DNA of 64,000 bases, taken from Elusimicrobiota bacterium. GTDB lineage: Bacteria; Elusimicrobiota; Elusimicrobia; FEN-1173. The stretch lies in assembly GCA_016722575.1 (NCBI GenBank), contig JADKIY010000002.1, positions 620,001 through 684,000 on the forward strand, in the 5' to 3' direction. This document shows, piece after piece, positions 25,829-34,520 of the stretch. The translations under genes and the position numbers were made by a program. Numbering within the stretch: position 1 is the stretch's first letter; every line of letters begins with the position of its first letter. Under the pieces are notes generated by a model. It was not told the origin of the DNA. It searched no databases and saw only the letters and a list, made by a program, of their open reading frames with translations.

Positions 25829-26136
25829 GGGCGCCCGAGCTTCCGGCCGACCCGCCGCTCGACGCTGGCCACTTTGGATTTCAGGCGGCCCCGGGCGCCC
25901 CGGCGCGCGTCCACCTTGATCGTCAGGGCCAGCCGGGGGCAGTCCCGGCGCATGCGCTCGTAGCACTTGCGGACCACGGCGAAGACCTCGTCCCACTCGC
26001 CTTCCAGGATCGTGCCCATGGAATGAAGCTCGTAGGGCACCCCGCTTCTGTCGATGATTTCCAGGGACCGGGCCACGTAGCGCCCGACGCTTTGACCTTT
26101 GCCGATGGGAAACAGGCTGAATTCCAGGAGGACCAT
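25825..26136 (-). CDS. MTH1187/YkoF-like thiamine-binding family protein
   Basis: About 103 residues of the small ferredoxin-fold family DUF77: MVLLEFSLFPIGKGQSVGRYVARSLE, then YELHSMGTILEGEWDEVFAVV and LALTIKVDARRG. Members bind thiamine or related small molecules as tetramers. Two starts exist: ATG 26145 overlaps a -10 box (26144-26149), whereas ATG 26136 lies 7 bases after it and matches the family N-terminus, so the latter is chosen. Heads the minus operon with the NYN gene, sfsA, ybaB and the zinc-ribbon gene. Confidence 0.87.
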   Translation of the reverse strand: MVLLEFSLFPIGKGQSVGRYVARSLEIIDRSGVPYELHSMGTILEGEWDEVFAVVRKCYERMRRDCPRLALTIKVDARRGARGRLKSKVASVERRVGRKLGRP

Positions 26137-26143
26137 GGGGAAC

Positions 26144-26172
26144 ATGATACGCCTTCCACAATCCGACGTAAA
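26144..26172 (-). promoter_or_regulatory. Promoter of the MTH1187-NYN-sfsA-ybaB operon
   Basis: Minus-strand TTTACG (26167-26172), 17-base spacer, TATCAT (26144-26149), 7 bases before the preferred ATG. A leaderless or near-leaderless transcript is expected. Confidence 0.65.
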
Positions 26173-26181
26173 CCCGCCGGG

Positions 26182-26245
26182 CGGGGATTCCCCCGGACGG
26201 GGATTCCCCCGCAGGGGGCCCCCCCGGCGGGGGTTCCCGTCGGGG
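26182..26245. repeat. Short GC-rich tandem palindromes between divergent promoters
   Basis: Four degenerate copies of a 14-16 base unit. Copies 1 and 2 are identical CGGGGATTCCCCCG (26182-26195, 26198-26211); copies 3 (26212-26227) and 4 (26228-26245) are degenerate. Each is itself near-palindromic. Lies between the divergent MTH1187 and FIST genes; could be operator sites or a stalled-hairpin element. Confidence 0.6.
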
Positions 26246-26270
26246 TCCCAAGGTGTTATCATCAAACCCC

Positions 26271-27449
26271 ATGAAGTGGGCCTCCGCCATCTCCCAGCAG
26301 GTGCGATTGGAATCGGCGCTCAAGGAATGCGCCGAGGGCGTCCGCACGCAGTTGGGCGAATCCCCGGTGGATTTCGCCGCCCTCTTCGTCTCCGATAATT
26401 TCGCCGGGCGTTACGAGGAAGCCCATCTCCTTCTGGCCGACCGGCTGGCCGCCAAAACCCTGATCGGGGCGAGCGGCGGCGGCGTGATCGGCGACGGGCA
26501 GGAAGTGGAGCACCGCCCCGCCGTGAGCCTCGTCGCGGCGCGCCTGCCCAAAGTGCGCATCCGCCCTTTCTCAGTCCAGGACGAAGACCTGCCGGATCTG
26601 GACGCCTCCCCCCGGGCCTGGGAATCGATCGTCGGCGTGCGCGCGGGCGAAGACCCCCAGTTCATCGTGTTGGCCGACCCCTTTTCCATCCGCTCCGACA
26701 ATTTTATTTTGGGATTGGACTACGCCTTCCCCAAGTCCGCCAAAATCGGCGGTCTGGCCTCGGGCGCTTCCGAACCCGGGCGAAACGCCCTTTACCTCAA
26801 CAACCTCTGCCTGCGCTCCGGGCTGGTGGGCGTCTCCCTCTCCGGCGACATTCAAGTGGAGACCGTCGTGGCCCAGGGGTGCCGCCCCATCGGCAAACCC
26901 TTCCACATCACCGAATGCAACGACAACGTCCTGGCCGCCCTGGACGGCAAGCCGCCCCTTCAGGCCCTTCAAGATTTGTTCCAAAGCCTGCCGGAACGGG
27001 ACCGCCAACTTCTCCGCCAGTCCCTCTTTTTGGGCATCGCCATGAACTCGACCAAAGGGGAACCCGTGGCCGGGGACTTCTTGGTGCGGAACATCATCGG
27101 GGTCGACAACGAACGGGGTCTCCTGGCCATCGGCGCGCCCCTTCGGGTGGGCCAGGTGGTGCAGTTCCATTTGAGAGACGCCCAATCCTCGGCCGACGAT
27201 TTGAAGCAGGTCTTTGACCGCGTGGGCCCCGTCCGGGCCGAGACCCGCGGGGCTTTCCTTTTTTCCTGCGTGGGCCGCGGCCAATCCCTTTACGGACGGC
27301 CCCACCACGACTCTCGTTTTTTCCAACAGCAAGTCGGCCCCGTTCCCCTGGGAGGCCTTTTTTGCAACGGCGAAATCGGGCCCGTGGGAGGCACGACCTA
27401 CCTGCACGGCTACACCAGTTGCTTCGGGCTTTTCCGCCCCAAACCATGA
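26271..27449 (+). CDS. FIST (N and C) domain sensory protein
   Basis: 392 residues. FIST N (about 30-220) contains TLIGASGGGVIGDGQEVEHR and a FIST C domain follows (about 225-375). The C-terminus shows FLFSCVGRGQSLYG and LGGLFCNGEIGPVGG, the standard FIST endings. These proteins bind small ligands and are often linked to signalling. The ATG at 26271 lies 8 bases after a possible -10 (TATCAT, 26257-26262), so it may be leaderless. Overlaps the TPR gene by 4 bases. Confidence 0.9.
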   Translation: MKWASAISQQVRLESALKECAEGVRTQLGESPVDFAALFVSDNFAGRYEEAHLLLADRLAAKTLIGASGGGVIGDGQEVEHRPAVSLVAARLPKVRIRPFSVQDEDLPDLDASPRAWESIVGVRAGEDPQFIVLADPFSIRSDNFILGLDYAFPKSAKIGGLASGASEPGRNALYLNNLCLRSGLVGVSLSGDIQVETVVAQGCRPIGKPFHITECNDNVLAALDGKPPLQALQDLFQSLPERDRQLLRQSLFLGIAMNSTKGEPVAGDFLVRNIIGVDNERGLLAIGAPLRVGQVVQFHLRDAQSSADDLKQVFDRVGPVRAETRGAFLFSCVGRGQSLYGRPHHDSRFFQQQVGPVPLGGLFCNGEIGPVGGTTYLHGYTSCFGLFRPKP

Positions 27450-28657
27450 CGCGAACGCTTCTCGCTATACTTCTGGTCTTCGGCGCGGCCTTCCCGGCCG
27501 GCGCCGCGTCGCCCGGCCCGAAAACCCCGGTCGCCGCCCCCGCCGTTCCGGAAGACCCGCCCCCCTCGCCCTCCACCCCCCGGGAGGCCATGGACGCCCT
27601 GATCGACGAAGGCCTGCGGGGCATCTACAACCTGGACTACGCCGGTTCGAAAAAAGCCTTCGCGACCCTCAAACAAGATTTCCCCGACCACCCCATCGGC
27701 CTCTACGGGCTGACCACCGCCCTCTGGTGGGAGCTCACCAACGACTACGACGAAGACAACCCGGTGCTGGAAAAGGAATTCCTCGCCACGGCCGACGAGA
27801 CCATCGCCTTCGCCCGGAAACAATTGAAGAAGGGCGACCCCACCGGGGAAATCCGCCTGTGCCTGGGCGGGGCCCTGGGGTTGAAAGGCCGGTGGGACGC
27901 CATTCAAGGCCATTGGCTGGCGGCCTACAAAAGCGGAAAGAAAGCCTTCGACGTCCAGGACGAAGCCATCAAGTCGAACCCCGAACTCTACGACGCGTAC
28001 TTGGGCGTTGGCATCTTTCACTACTACGTGGCGGTCCTGCCCGCCGCGGTTAAAATTTTCGCCCGGATGATCTTCGGCGGGTCCAAAGCCCAGGGGCTTC
28101 GGGAGATCAACCTGGCCAAGGACAAGGGCCGCTTTTCCCGAACGGCCGCGCTCCTCTTCCTGGTCAACCTCTACGTCAACAACGAAAAAGACCCCGCCAA
28201 GGCTCTGGCGTTGCTCCGCGAAGGGCGGAAGGAATTCCCGAACAGCCCCTTCTTCCATTTTGCCGAACTATTGATTTTGGACGAGGCCCGGGACTGGTCG
28301 GCCCTTCGGATCGGCGCCCAGGACTTTTTGGCCCGGATTCGCCGGGCGGAGGGCAACTACGGAAAAGGCCGGGAACACATGGGGCTCTTCGCCCTGGGAA
28401 ATTCCTACCTGATCGAAGGGGACGTGGGGCGCGCCCTGGACATTTACGAGGACGTGCTGGCCAACCACCATCAACAGGACCGTTGGATCTCCCTCACGTA
28501 TCTGCACCGGGGCATGGCCTACGACCTTCGAGGGCGGCGGGACCTGGCCGTGGCCGACTACAACACCGTTTTGGATCGACGCGACGTGTGGGAACTTCAC
28601 GACAAAGCCCGGGCGTTGCTGAAACACCCGTACCAAGCCCCCCGAAAAAAACATTGA
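27446..28657 (+). CDS. Exported TPR-repeat protein
   Basis: 403 residues with a signal peptide (MTRTLLAILLVFGAAFPAGAA). A Pro/Ala-rich stretch (about 22-45) is followed by TPR-like helices through the rest: GLRGIYNLDYAGSKKAFATL, FAELLILDEARDW, ALGNSYLIEGDVGRALDIYE and HRGMAYDLRGRRDLAVADYN. The ATG overlaps the FIST stop (ATGA) and the stop overlaps the CHASE gene start (TTGA). Likely a periplasmic scaffold; partner unknown. Confidence 0.85.
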   Translation: MTRTLLAILLVFGAAFPAGAASPGPKTPVAAPAVPEDPPPSPSTPREAMDALIDEGLRGIYNLDYAGSKKAFATLKQDFPDHPIGLYGLTTALWWELTNDYDEDNPVLEKEFLATADETIAFARKQLKKGDPTGEIRLCLGGALGLKGRWDAIQGHWLAAYKSGKKAFDVQDEAIKSNPELYDAYLGVGIFHYYVAVLPAAVKIFARMIFGGSKAQGLREINLAKDKGRFSRTAALLFLVNLYVNNEKDPAKALALLREGRKEFPNSPFFHFAELLILDEARDWSALRIGAQDFLARIRRAEGNYGKGREHMGLFALGNSYLIEGDVGRALDIYEDVLANHHQQDRWISLTYLHRGMAYDLRGRRDLAVADYNTVLDRRDVWELHDKARALLKHPYQAPRKKH

Positions 28658-29493
28658 ACAAAAAATTCGGCCCCATCGCCCGGGGGGTAGGCGCCCTTTG
28701 GATCGCCGCCTGCCTCGCCGCCATGGCCCTCACGGTTCGCTACCTGAAAGGGGCCGTGCGGAACGCCTTTGTCCTCCAATCGGCGGGGGTGTCCCAACAG
28801 GCCCAGGCCAATCTACAGGAACTCCTGGACCGGCACACCCGGGACCTGGGCGAACTCGCCCAGGAGCTGGGGGACGCCCCGCCCGTCGGACAACGGGATT
28901 TCGAGGACCGGGCGGCCCGCGTTCTCCCCGAAAACCCCGCCTTCGCCGCCTTGAATTTCATCAATCGGGACTTCATCCTCACCTGGGGCTTTCCGTACGC
29001 CGCCAACCGCGCCGCCGAGGGGTTGGACCTCAAAACCCATTTCGCGGGGCTGGCCGCGGCCCGCCGGGCCATCGAGCGGCACGGTCCGGCGGCCTCCGGG
29101 TTGGTGGACCTCCTTCAGGGGGAATCGGGGGTGCTGGTCTACGCCCCCATCTTTGAAGGAGACACCTGGCGGGGATTGATCGAGGGCGCTCTTCAAATTC
29201 CACGGTTCGCCGCGCGGGTGATTGCGCCGCTCTTCGGCCCCCGGTTCCGGTTTATGATCATCGATGAACGACGGGGCGAGGAACTGTATTCCAATTTACG
29301 GGACGCCGACCGCGCCCGAACCCCGGCCTACGACGCCTATTTCACGCTGACGGTGGCGGACCGGATCTGGTGGGTCGTTTTGCACCCCGCGGCGCCGCCG
29401 CCGACCCTGGCGCTCGTGGTCGCGGCCCTGATGGGGGAGTTGGCCGTGGGCGCGGGGGTTTTGACTTTGGCCTGGAGGCGAAAATGGGATTGA
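28654..29493 (+). CDS. Stand-alone CHASE-domain membrane sensor
   Basis: 279 residues from a TTG overlapping the TPR stop. Two membrane helices (about 10-30 and 250-272) flank an extracytoplasmic CHASE domain: FINRDFILTWGFPYAANRAA, ESGVLVYAPIFEGDTWRGLI. CHASE domains normally feed histidine kinase, cyclase or GGDEF modules; here the protein ends a few residues (RRKWD) after the second helix, so no output domain is attached. The partner may be the FIST or hydrolase product. The 3' end overlaps the hydrolase gene by 10 bases. Confidence 0.75.
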   Translation: MNKKFGPIARGVGALWIAACLAAMALTVRYLKGAVRNAFVLQSAGVSQQAQANLQELLDRHTRDLGELAQELGDAPPVGQRDFEDRAARVLPENPAFAALNFINRDFILTWGFPYAANRAAEGLDLKTHFAGLAAARRAIERHGPAASGLVDLLQGESGVLVYAPIFEGDTWRGLIEGALQIPRFAARVIAPLFGPRFRFMIIDERRGEELYSNLRDADRARTPAYDAYFTLTVADRIWWVVLHPAAPPPTLALVVAALMGELAVGAGVLTLAWRRKWD

Positions 29494-30287
29494 AAAAGTG
29501 GGGTTGCGCGGCGTTGATTTGGGCGGCGGGGGTTTCGCTCGCCGGGGCGGAGCCCTTCGACGTTCCCGTGCCCGGACGGGCGGAGAAGGATCCCCTCCTG
29601 CTTCAGGGCGATTTCACCGCGCCCCGGACGGCCAACGCGCCCGTCCTCGTGTGCCTTCACGGACTCGGAAGCACCCGGGCCGAATGGCAGCCCCTGATCG
29701 ACGCCGCCCGGAAAAAAGGCTGGGGCGCCTACGCCTACGACGCCCGGGGCCACGGACGCAGCCAGAGCACCCTGGCCGGAGACACCATCGCTTACGACAG
29801 CCGCCGGGACCGGACGCCCGCTTTTTGGAACGCCATGCCCGGGGACTTGGCCCGGGTGCTGGAAGCCTTGGAAAAACAAAAGAACGTGACGCCCCGACAG
29901 CGGGTCCTGGTGGGCGCCAGCCTGGGCGCCAACGTTTGCTTGTTGGCCGCGGGCTCCTCCCCCTCCGCCGGGGCGATTGCCCTGTCGCCGGGGATCGAAT
30001 ACGCCGGATTGAATGTCGAAGGCGTGATGGCCGGATTGCCGGTGCCGGCCCTTTTGGTTTCGGCCCGAACGGATTTGTACGCCCACGCCAGCGCCGAACG
30101 GCTCTTGTCCCTGGCAGGGCGGCCGGGGTTTGTGGGCTGGACGGCCCTGGACCGCGGAACCGCCCGGGGAGACCACGGGACGCAACTCTTCGACGGGAAG
30201 TTGGAAGAACGGCTGTTGGATTGGATCGCGGGCGTGACGAAGACGGCTCAGCCGCGAACGACCAAGTCGCCCACGCCCAAACGCTGA
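29484..30287 (+). CDS. Exported alpha/beta hydrolase
   Basis: 267 residues. N-terminal signal sequence (MGLKKWGCAALIWAAGVSLAGA). Oxyanion region CLHGLGSTRAEWQ, nucleophile elbow GASLGA, catalytic Asp near SARTDLY and His in GDHGTQLF. GGAGG precedes the ATG at 29484 by 5 bases. Last gene of the FIST-TPR-CHASE operon; its 3' end overlaps the convergent midA gene by 40 bases. Substrate unknown. Confidence 0.87.
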   Translation: MGLKKWGCAALIWAAGVSLAGAEPFDVPVPGRAEKDPLLLQGDFTAPRTANAPVLVCLHGLGSTRAEWQPLIDAARKKGWGAYAYDARGHGRSQSTLAGDTIAYDSRRDRTPAFWNAMPGDLARVLEALEKQKNVTPRQRVLVGASLGANVCLLAAGSSPSAGAIALSPGIEYAGLNVEGVMAGLPVPALLVSARTDLYAHASAERLLSLAGRPGFVGWTALDRGTARGDHGTQLFDGKLEERLLDWIAGVTKTAQPRTTKSPTPKR

Positions 30288-31390
30288 AGTCGGGCCGCGG
30301 TTTCGGCCCGGAGGGCGATGCCCTCCACGCTTTTCCCTTGAACCAAAACGCGGAACGCCCCGCCGAAGGCGCCGGGGTGGATCAACTGCCGCACTTCCCG
30401 CCCCCGACGTCCCCCGTCCGACAAATCCTCCACCGCTTTTTTTAGGACCGCCTCCCCGGCGGCGATCCAGTACGGGCCCTGATCGGCGTAGACCAAGGGC
30501 CGGAATCCCTCCGCCGCGCCCAGGCGCGCCAGCCGGGTGAAATCCACGTGGGCCGTGATGTCCCGTTCGCCGATGCCTTCCAGGGGCGTCTCGGTCAACC
30601 GGTGTTTTGAAAAACTCCGCAGGGTTCCCCGGGGCCGGTGCGGCGCGTACACCTCGGCCGCCGACCCGCCGTAATCCGCCGTCCACAAAAATCCCCGGGC
30701 CAAAATTCGTCCCACCCCCTCCATCGTGTCCGCGGCCACCAGGCAAATTTCGCCCTCCTGACCGTCGGTCAATTGGACGCCGCCTTGGGCCAGGGCCGCC
30801 GCCAACCGCGGCGTGGACGGGTCACCGGGCTCCTCCACCAAACGCCCGTCTTTTTCCGTCACGTAAAGCTCCGCCAAACAATCCCCCACTTGCCGCACGC
30901 GGTGAACGGGAAGCGCGTCGAAAAATTCGTTGGAATACACGCAGCCTTCCACCCCGGCGATGTGCTCCAGGTCGTCCAGGGACGCGTGCAGGTGAATGTG
31001 CGGGTAGCGGGACAGCCGCTTGCGGGCGGCGGCCCGGGCGGCGGGGCTCGCCTCGATCAAGTGAAGGGAGGCCGATCGATGGCGGCCCCGGCTTTCCAAT
31101 TCACGGAAAATCCCCTCGGCCAGGGCGCCGTCGTTGCCGCCCAGTTCCACCAAGGTGAACCGCTCCGACCCCAGGGCGTCCCACATCTCGCAAAATTGGT
31201 GGGCCAACAGTTCGGCGTACAGCGGCACCTGCACGTTGGTGATGAAATCCCCGGACCGCCCCGTTCGGCCGGGACCCGCGGTGTAGTAGCCGCCCCGGGG
31301 GTGGGTGAGGGCCCAGGCCATGAATTCGCTGAAGGGCACGCGGCCCCGGCGGCGGATTTCCTCCCGGACGGTTTGGTCCAGGGAAATCAA
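30248..31390 (-). CDS. MidA/NDUFAF7-like SAM-dependent methyltransferase
   Basis: 380 residues of the DUF185 family. RGRVPFSEFMAWALTHPRGGYYT and GRSGDFITN form the family N-terminus. The SAM-binding loop is LVELGGNDGALAEG, and YSNEFFDALPVHRV lies in the middle. In mitochondria NDUFAF7 dimethylates an Arg of complex I; the bacterial target is unknown. The last gene of the long cox-queG minus run. Confidence 0.92.
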   Translation of the reverse strand: MISLDQTVREEIRRRGRVPFSEFMAWALTHPRGGYYTAGPGRTGRSGDFITNVQVPLYAELLAHQFCEMWDALGSERFTLVELGGNDGALAEGIFRELESRGRHRSASLHLIEASPAARAAARKRLSRYPHIHLHASLDDLEHIAGVEGCVYSNEFFDALPVHRVRQVGDCLAELYVTEKDGRLVEEPGDPSTPRLAAALAQGGVQLTDGQEGEICLVAADTMEGVGRILARGFLWTADYGGSAAEVYAPHRPRGTLRSFSKHRLTETPLEGIGERDITAHVDFTRLARLGAAEGFRPLVYADQGPYWIAAGEAVLKKAVEDLSDGGRRGREVRQLIHPGAFGGAFRVLVQGKSVEGIALRAETAARLQRLGVGDLVVRG

Positions 31391-31442
31391 GGGAAGACCT
31401 CGAATCCCAAAGGCTGCGACCCGGGCCGAAGGAAATCTTCCC

Positions 31443-32582
31443 TCACGCGGCCGCCTCGAGCGCCGAGGCGATTTCGTCCCGGACCGTGGCGTCGGTTTCC
31501 ACGCGCCCGGCGTGGTCCAGCGCGCGGCGGGCGGCGGCGCCGCCCGACCGGAGGGCCCAGGCCGCGTGGCCCCGGGCCACGGGGTCGGCGTCGCGGTTCA
31601 ACACGTCGGTCAACTCCGGCATCAACTCCCGCACCCAGCCGCCGTTGGCGGCCGCCAGGCAGGCGTTCCGAACAAGCCCCGCTCGTTTGGCCCGAAGCAG
31701 GGAGGTGCCGGCAAACCTTTTCTTAAAAGCCTCGTTGGTCCGAAGGCCCAAAACTTCCCGCAGGGAAAGCCAGGCGCCGGGGCCCCGGTCGGGGCGAAAT
31801 TCCGGCCATTGGGCCTCCAGGGCCCGGGCGTTGTAGGGGCAGGCGTCCTGGCACAGGTCGCAACCGAAGAGCCATTCCCCGAGACGCGCGCGGAGACGGC
31901 GCTCGATGGGGCCCCGGTTCTCGATGGTGTGGTAGGCGATGCAAAGACGGGCGTCCAGGGAGTATTCGTTGTTCAGGGCCCCGGTGGGGCAGGCGTCGGC
32001 GCAGTGACGGCATTCCCCGCAGCCCTGGGGCACCGATGGGTCCGGGGGGAGTTCCAAATTGACGAGGAGGTCCGCCAAAAATAAAAAGGATCCCACCCCC
32101 GGGCGGATCAGGTTCGTGTTCTTTCCCACGAACCCCAACCCCGCGCGGCGGGCGAAGGCCCGCTCCAGGAGCGGCTCGATGTCCACGGCGGGACGGGCCG
32201 TGACGCCCGGACCGTAACGCCGAACCAGCTCCCCGCGGAATTTTTCCAGCCGGTCCTGGATGGCGGCGTGGTAATCGAGGCCCCAGGCGTACCGGGCCAC
32301 CCGGCCGGCCGGTTCCGCCGGTCGGGGCGGGAGCGCCTCGCCCGCGTAGGGGACGCCCAGGCTGATCAACGTGCGGGCCCCGGCCAGGAGGTTCGATGGA
32401 TTCCCCCGCCGGGCCGGTTCCCGGGACAGCCAGGCCATCCCGGCGGCCTTGCCTTCGGCCACCCAGCGTTCCAAAAACGCGGCGTCGTCCGCCGCGGGGT
32501 GGATGGCGGTGAAGGCCGCAAAGGGAAAACCGAGGTCCGCCGCGAGGGCTTTGACCTCCGGGCCGGACGCCGGGGCCGTCAT
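31443..32582 (-). CDS. queG: Epoxyqueuosine reductase
   Basis: 379 residues. QueG finishes queuosine in tRNA using cobalamin and two 4Fe-4S clusters. Seen: N-terminal cobalamin-binding part with PAVDIEPLLERAFARRAGLG, GKNTNLIRPGVGSF, then CGECRHCADACPTGAL and CDLCQDACPYN. C-terminal HEAT-like repeats are present (from about 280). ATG at 32582 overlaps the phosphodiesterase stop (ATGA). Confidence 0.95.
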   Translation of the reverse strand: MTAPASGPEVKALAADLGFPFAAFTAIHPAADDAAFLERWVAEGKAAGMAWLSREPARRGNPSNLLAGARTLISLGVPYAGEALPPRPAEPAGRVARYAWGLDYHAAIQDRLEKFRGELVRRYGPGVTARPAVDIEPLLERAFARRAGLGFVGKNTNLIRPGVGSFLFLADLLVNLELPPDPSVPQGCGECRHCADACPTGALNNEYSLDARLCIAYHTIENRGPIERRLRARLGEWLFGCDLCQDACPYNARALEAQWPEFRPDRGPGAWLSLREVLGLRTNEAFKKRFAGTSLLRAKRAGLVRNACLAAANGGWVRELMPELTDVLNRDADPVARGHAAWALRSGGAAARRALDHAGRVETDATVRDEIASALEAAA

Positions 32583-33328
32583 GAACGCGGGCGGGGCGCC
32601 CGTTCGGGGAAGTTGGTGGCCGCGGCGTGGACGCCCAGGGAGGACAACCGCCGAAGTTCGGCCGTTTCGTTGGCCGTCCAGGTTCCGACGAACCATCCGT
32701 GGCGGCGGGCCGTCGCCATCAAGGCGCGATCGATCAAGGTGTGTTTGGGGAAAATGGCGTCGGCCCCCAGGGCGGCCATCCGCCGGGCCAGGCCCGGAAG
32801 GGGATCGGAAAAAAGAAGTCCCGTGCGCAGGGCGGGGCACAACTTTTTGACGGTCCGGACCGCCCGGGGGTCGAAGGAAATGACGGTGGTTCGATCCAGC
32901 ATCCGGCCCGCGGAGAGGATTTCGACGACGGCGCCGGGCAGGCGGCGGGGGCTGTCCGGCGACCTTTTGATTTCAACGATCAGTTTCAAGGGCCGGCCCG
33001 CGCGGGTCTTTTTCCCACGGGCCCAGCGAACCAAATCCCCCAGGCGCCAGAGCCTTTCATTCGTGAACCGGGGGCCGAACCGGGCCCCGGCGTTGAGTTT
33101 TCGAAGCTGCGTCCAGGAACGCGTCCGGACCGGGCCGCGACCGCTGGTCGTTCGATCCAGGGTGCCGTCGTGCAGAACGATGGTTTCCCCGTCTTTGGAG
33201 CGATGGACGTCGCACTCCACGGCGTCGGCGCCCAGGCGAAGGGCCGTTTCAAAAGACGCGCGGGTGTTTTCGGGCGCGTGGCCCATGGCGCCCCGGTGGC
33301 CGACGATCCACATCCGTTCTTTTTTCAC
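32579..33328 (-). CDS. Glycerophosphodiester phosphodiesterase family protein
   Basis: 249 residues, no signal peptide. GHRGAMGHAPENTRASFETAL, AVECDVHRSKDGETIVLHDGTLDRTT and IVEIKRSPD carry the His/Glu/Asp residues of the GDPD TIM barrel. GTG 33328 overlaps the DUF420 stop (GTGA); ATG 33313 is another option. Likely a cytoplasmic GDPD hydrolysing deacylated phospholipid head groups. Confidence 0.92.
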   Translation of the reverse strand: MKKERMWIVGHRGAMGHAPENTRASFETALRLGADAVECDVHRSKDGETIVLHDGTLDRTTSGRGPVRTRSWTQLRKLNAGARFGPRFTNERLWRLGDLVRWARGKKTRAGRPLKLIVEIKRSPDSPRRLPGAVVEILSAGRMLDRTTVISFDPRAVRTVKKLCPALRTGLLFSDPLPGLARRMAALGADAIFPKHTLIDRALMATARRHGWFVGTWTANETAELRRLSSLGVHAAATNFPERAPRPRS

Positions 33329-33741
33329 GGGAATTGGTAAAGCGCGACGTATATGGCCACACCGGTCACCGAGACGTACATCCAGACGGGCCACGTCCAG
33401 CGGGCCCAGGCCCGGTGGCGGTCGAACCGTTCCCGCATTGCCAAAACCAAGGTGGTCAAAACCAGGGGCACCACGGCGGCGGCCAGGACCGTGTGGGAAA
33501 TCAGGAGAAGGAAATAGAGCGGGCGCCAAAAACCCGCGCCTTCAAACCGCACATGGCCCACCCGGGCGTGGTGGACCAAATAGCCGATCAGAAAAAGGGT
33601 GGAACTTAGCAAGGCCCCGGCCATGCAGGCGCGGTGGGCGGCGGTGTTCTTCTTTCGAACGAAGAGGAATCCGGCGGTGAGGAGAGCGGCGCTGACGGCG
33701 TTGAAACCGGCGTTGATGGTCGGGAGGAGGGGCGCGGTCAC
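33325..33741 (-). CDS. DUF420 family membrane protein
   Basis: 138 residues with four hydrophobic segments. NAGFNAVSAALLTAGFLFVRKKNTAAH, GYLVHHARVGHVRFEG and LYFLLLISHTVLAA contain the conserved His residues of the DUF420 family. Members occur in cytochrome c oxidase clusters and are thought to aid oxidase assembly, as here. GTG start overlaps the ABC permease stop. Confidence 0.88.
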   Translation of the reverse strand: MTAPLLPTINAGFNAVSAALLTAGFLFVRKKNTAAHRACMAGALLSSTLFLIGYLVHHARVGHVRFEGAGFWRPLYFLLLISHTVLAAAVVPLVLTTLVLAMRERFDRHRAWARWTWPVWMYVSVTGVAIYVALYQFP

Positions 33742-34520
33742 GCCGCCTCTCCGCCGCGGCGAATCAGCGACAGGGAGAACCCGAAGGTCAAGGCGGCGAA
33801 GAGGGCGTTGACGCCGAAGCACACCCAGAGAGACGCCCCGCCCGCGTCCGGGAAAAAGCCCCGGTGCAGGGCCGCCACGCTGTAGCTCATGGGGTTGATC
33901 GCCATGAGGACCTTGAGCCACCCCGGCGCCCCGGAAGCGGGGAACACCGCGCCCGACAGAAACCACAGAGGCATGAGGAAGAGGTTCATGATGGCGTGGA
34001 ACCCCTGGACCGAATCGGTCTTCAAGGCGATGATCAGGCCCAGCCCCGTGAGGCCGAAGGACATCAGAAGCAGCATGGCCGACGAAATCAGAAAACCGGC
34101 GAATCCCAAGGGAACGTGCAGAATCGGCAGGAGGGCCATAAAAAGCGCCGCTTGGAAAAAGGCCAGCAGGGTGCCGCCCAGCATTTTTCCGGCCACGACG
34201 GCCCCCCGGGGCGCCGGCGACACCAGCACGGCCTGAAGGAAACCGGCCTGGCGGTCGTCGATCACCGACATGGTGGAAAAAATCGCCGTGAACAGACACA
34301 CCAGGGCCATGGTGCCCGGCAGGAAGTACTGCATGTAACTCACGCCCCCCGCCGCGCCCATGGGCACGCGGAAGCTGCCGCCCAGCCCCGCGCCCAAAAA
34401 GAACCAAAACATAAGCGGCGTCATCAGGGCGCCGATCAACCGGTTCCGTTGACGGAAAAAGCGGACCATTTCCCGTTCCACCAAGGTCCCGGTGGCCAGC
34501 CAAAACCGCGACGCGCTCAC
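33738..34520 (-). CDS. ABC-2 type transporter permease
   Basis: 260 residues with six membrane helices. REMVRFFRQRNRLIGALMTPL starts the first segment and FLSGAVFPASGAPGWLKVLMAINPMSY is the typical ABC-2 C-terminal loop. It pairs with the ATPase gene directly upstream (GTGA overlap). Placed among oxidase biogenesis genes, it may export or insert something needed for oxidase assembly, but the cargo is unknown. Confidence 0.9.
   Translation of the reverse strand: MSASRFWLATGTLVEREMVRFFRQRNRLIGALMTPLMFWFFLGAGLGGSFRVPMGAAGGVSYMQYFLPGTMALVCLFTAIFSTMSVIDDRQAGFLQAVLVSPAPRGAVVAGKMLGGTLLAFFQAALFMALLPILHVPLGFAGFLISSAMLLLMSFGLTGLGLIIALKTDSVQGFHAIMNLFLMPLWFLSGAVFPASGAPGWLKVLMAINPMSYSVAALHRGFFPDAGGASLWVCFGVNALFAALTFGFSLSLIRRGGEAA

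Noticed and set aside
26160..26250. CRISPR-like array
   Set aside because: Units are 14-16 bases, self-palindromic and without unique spacers; no cas genes.
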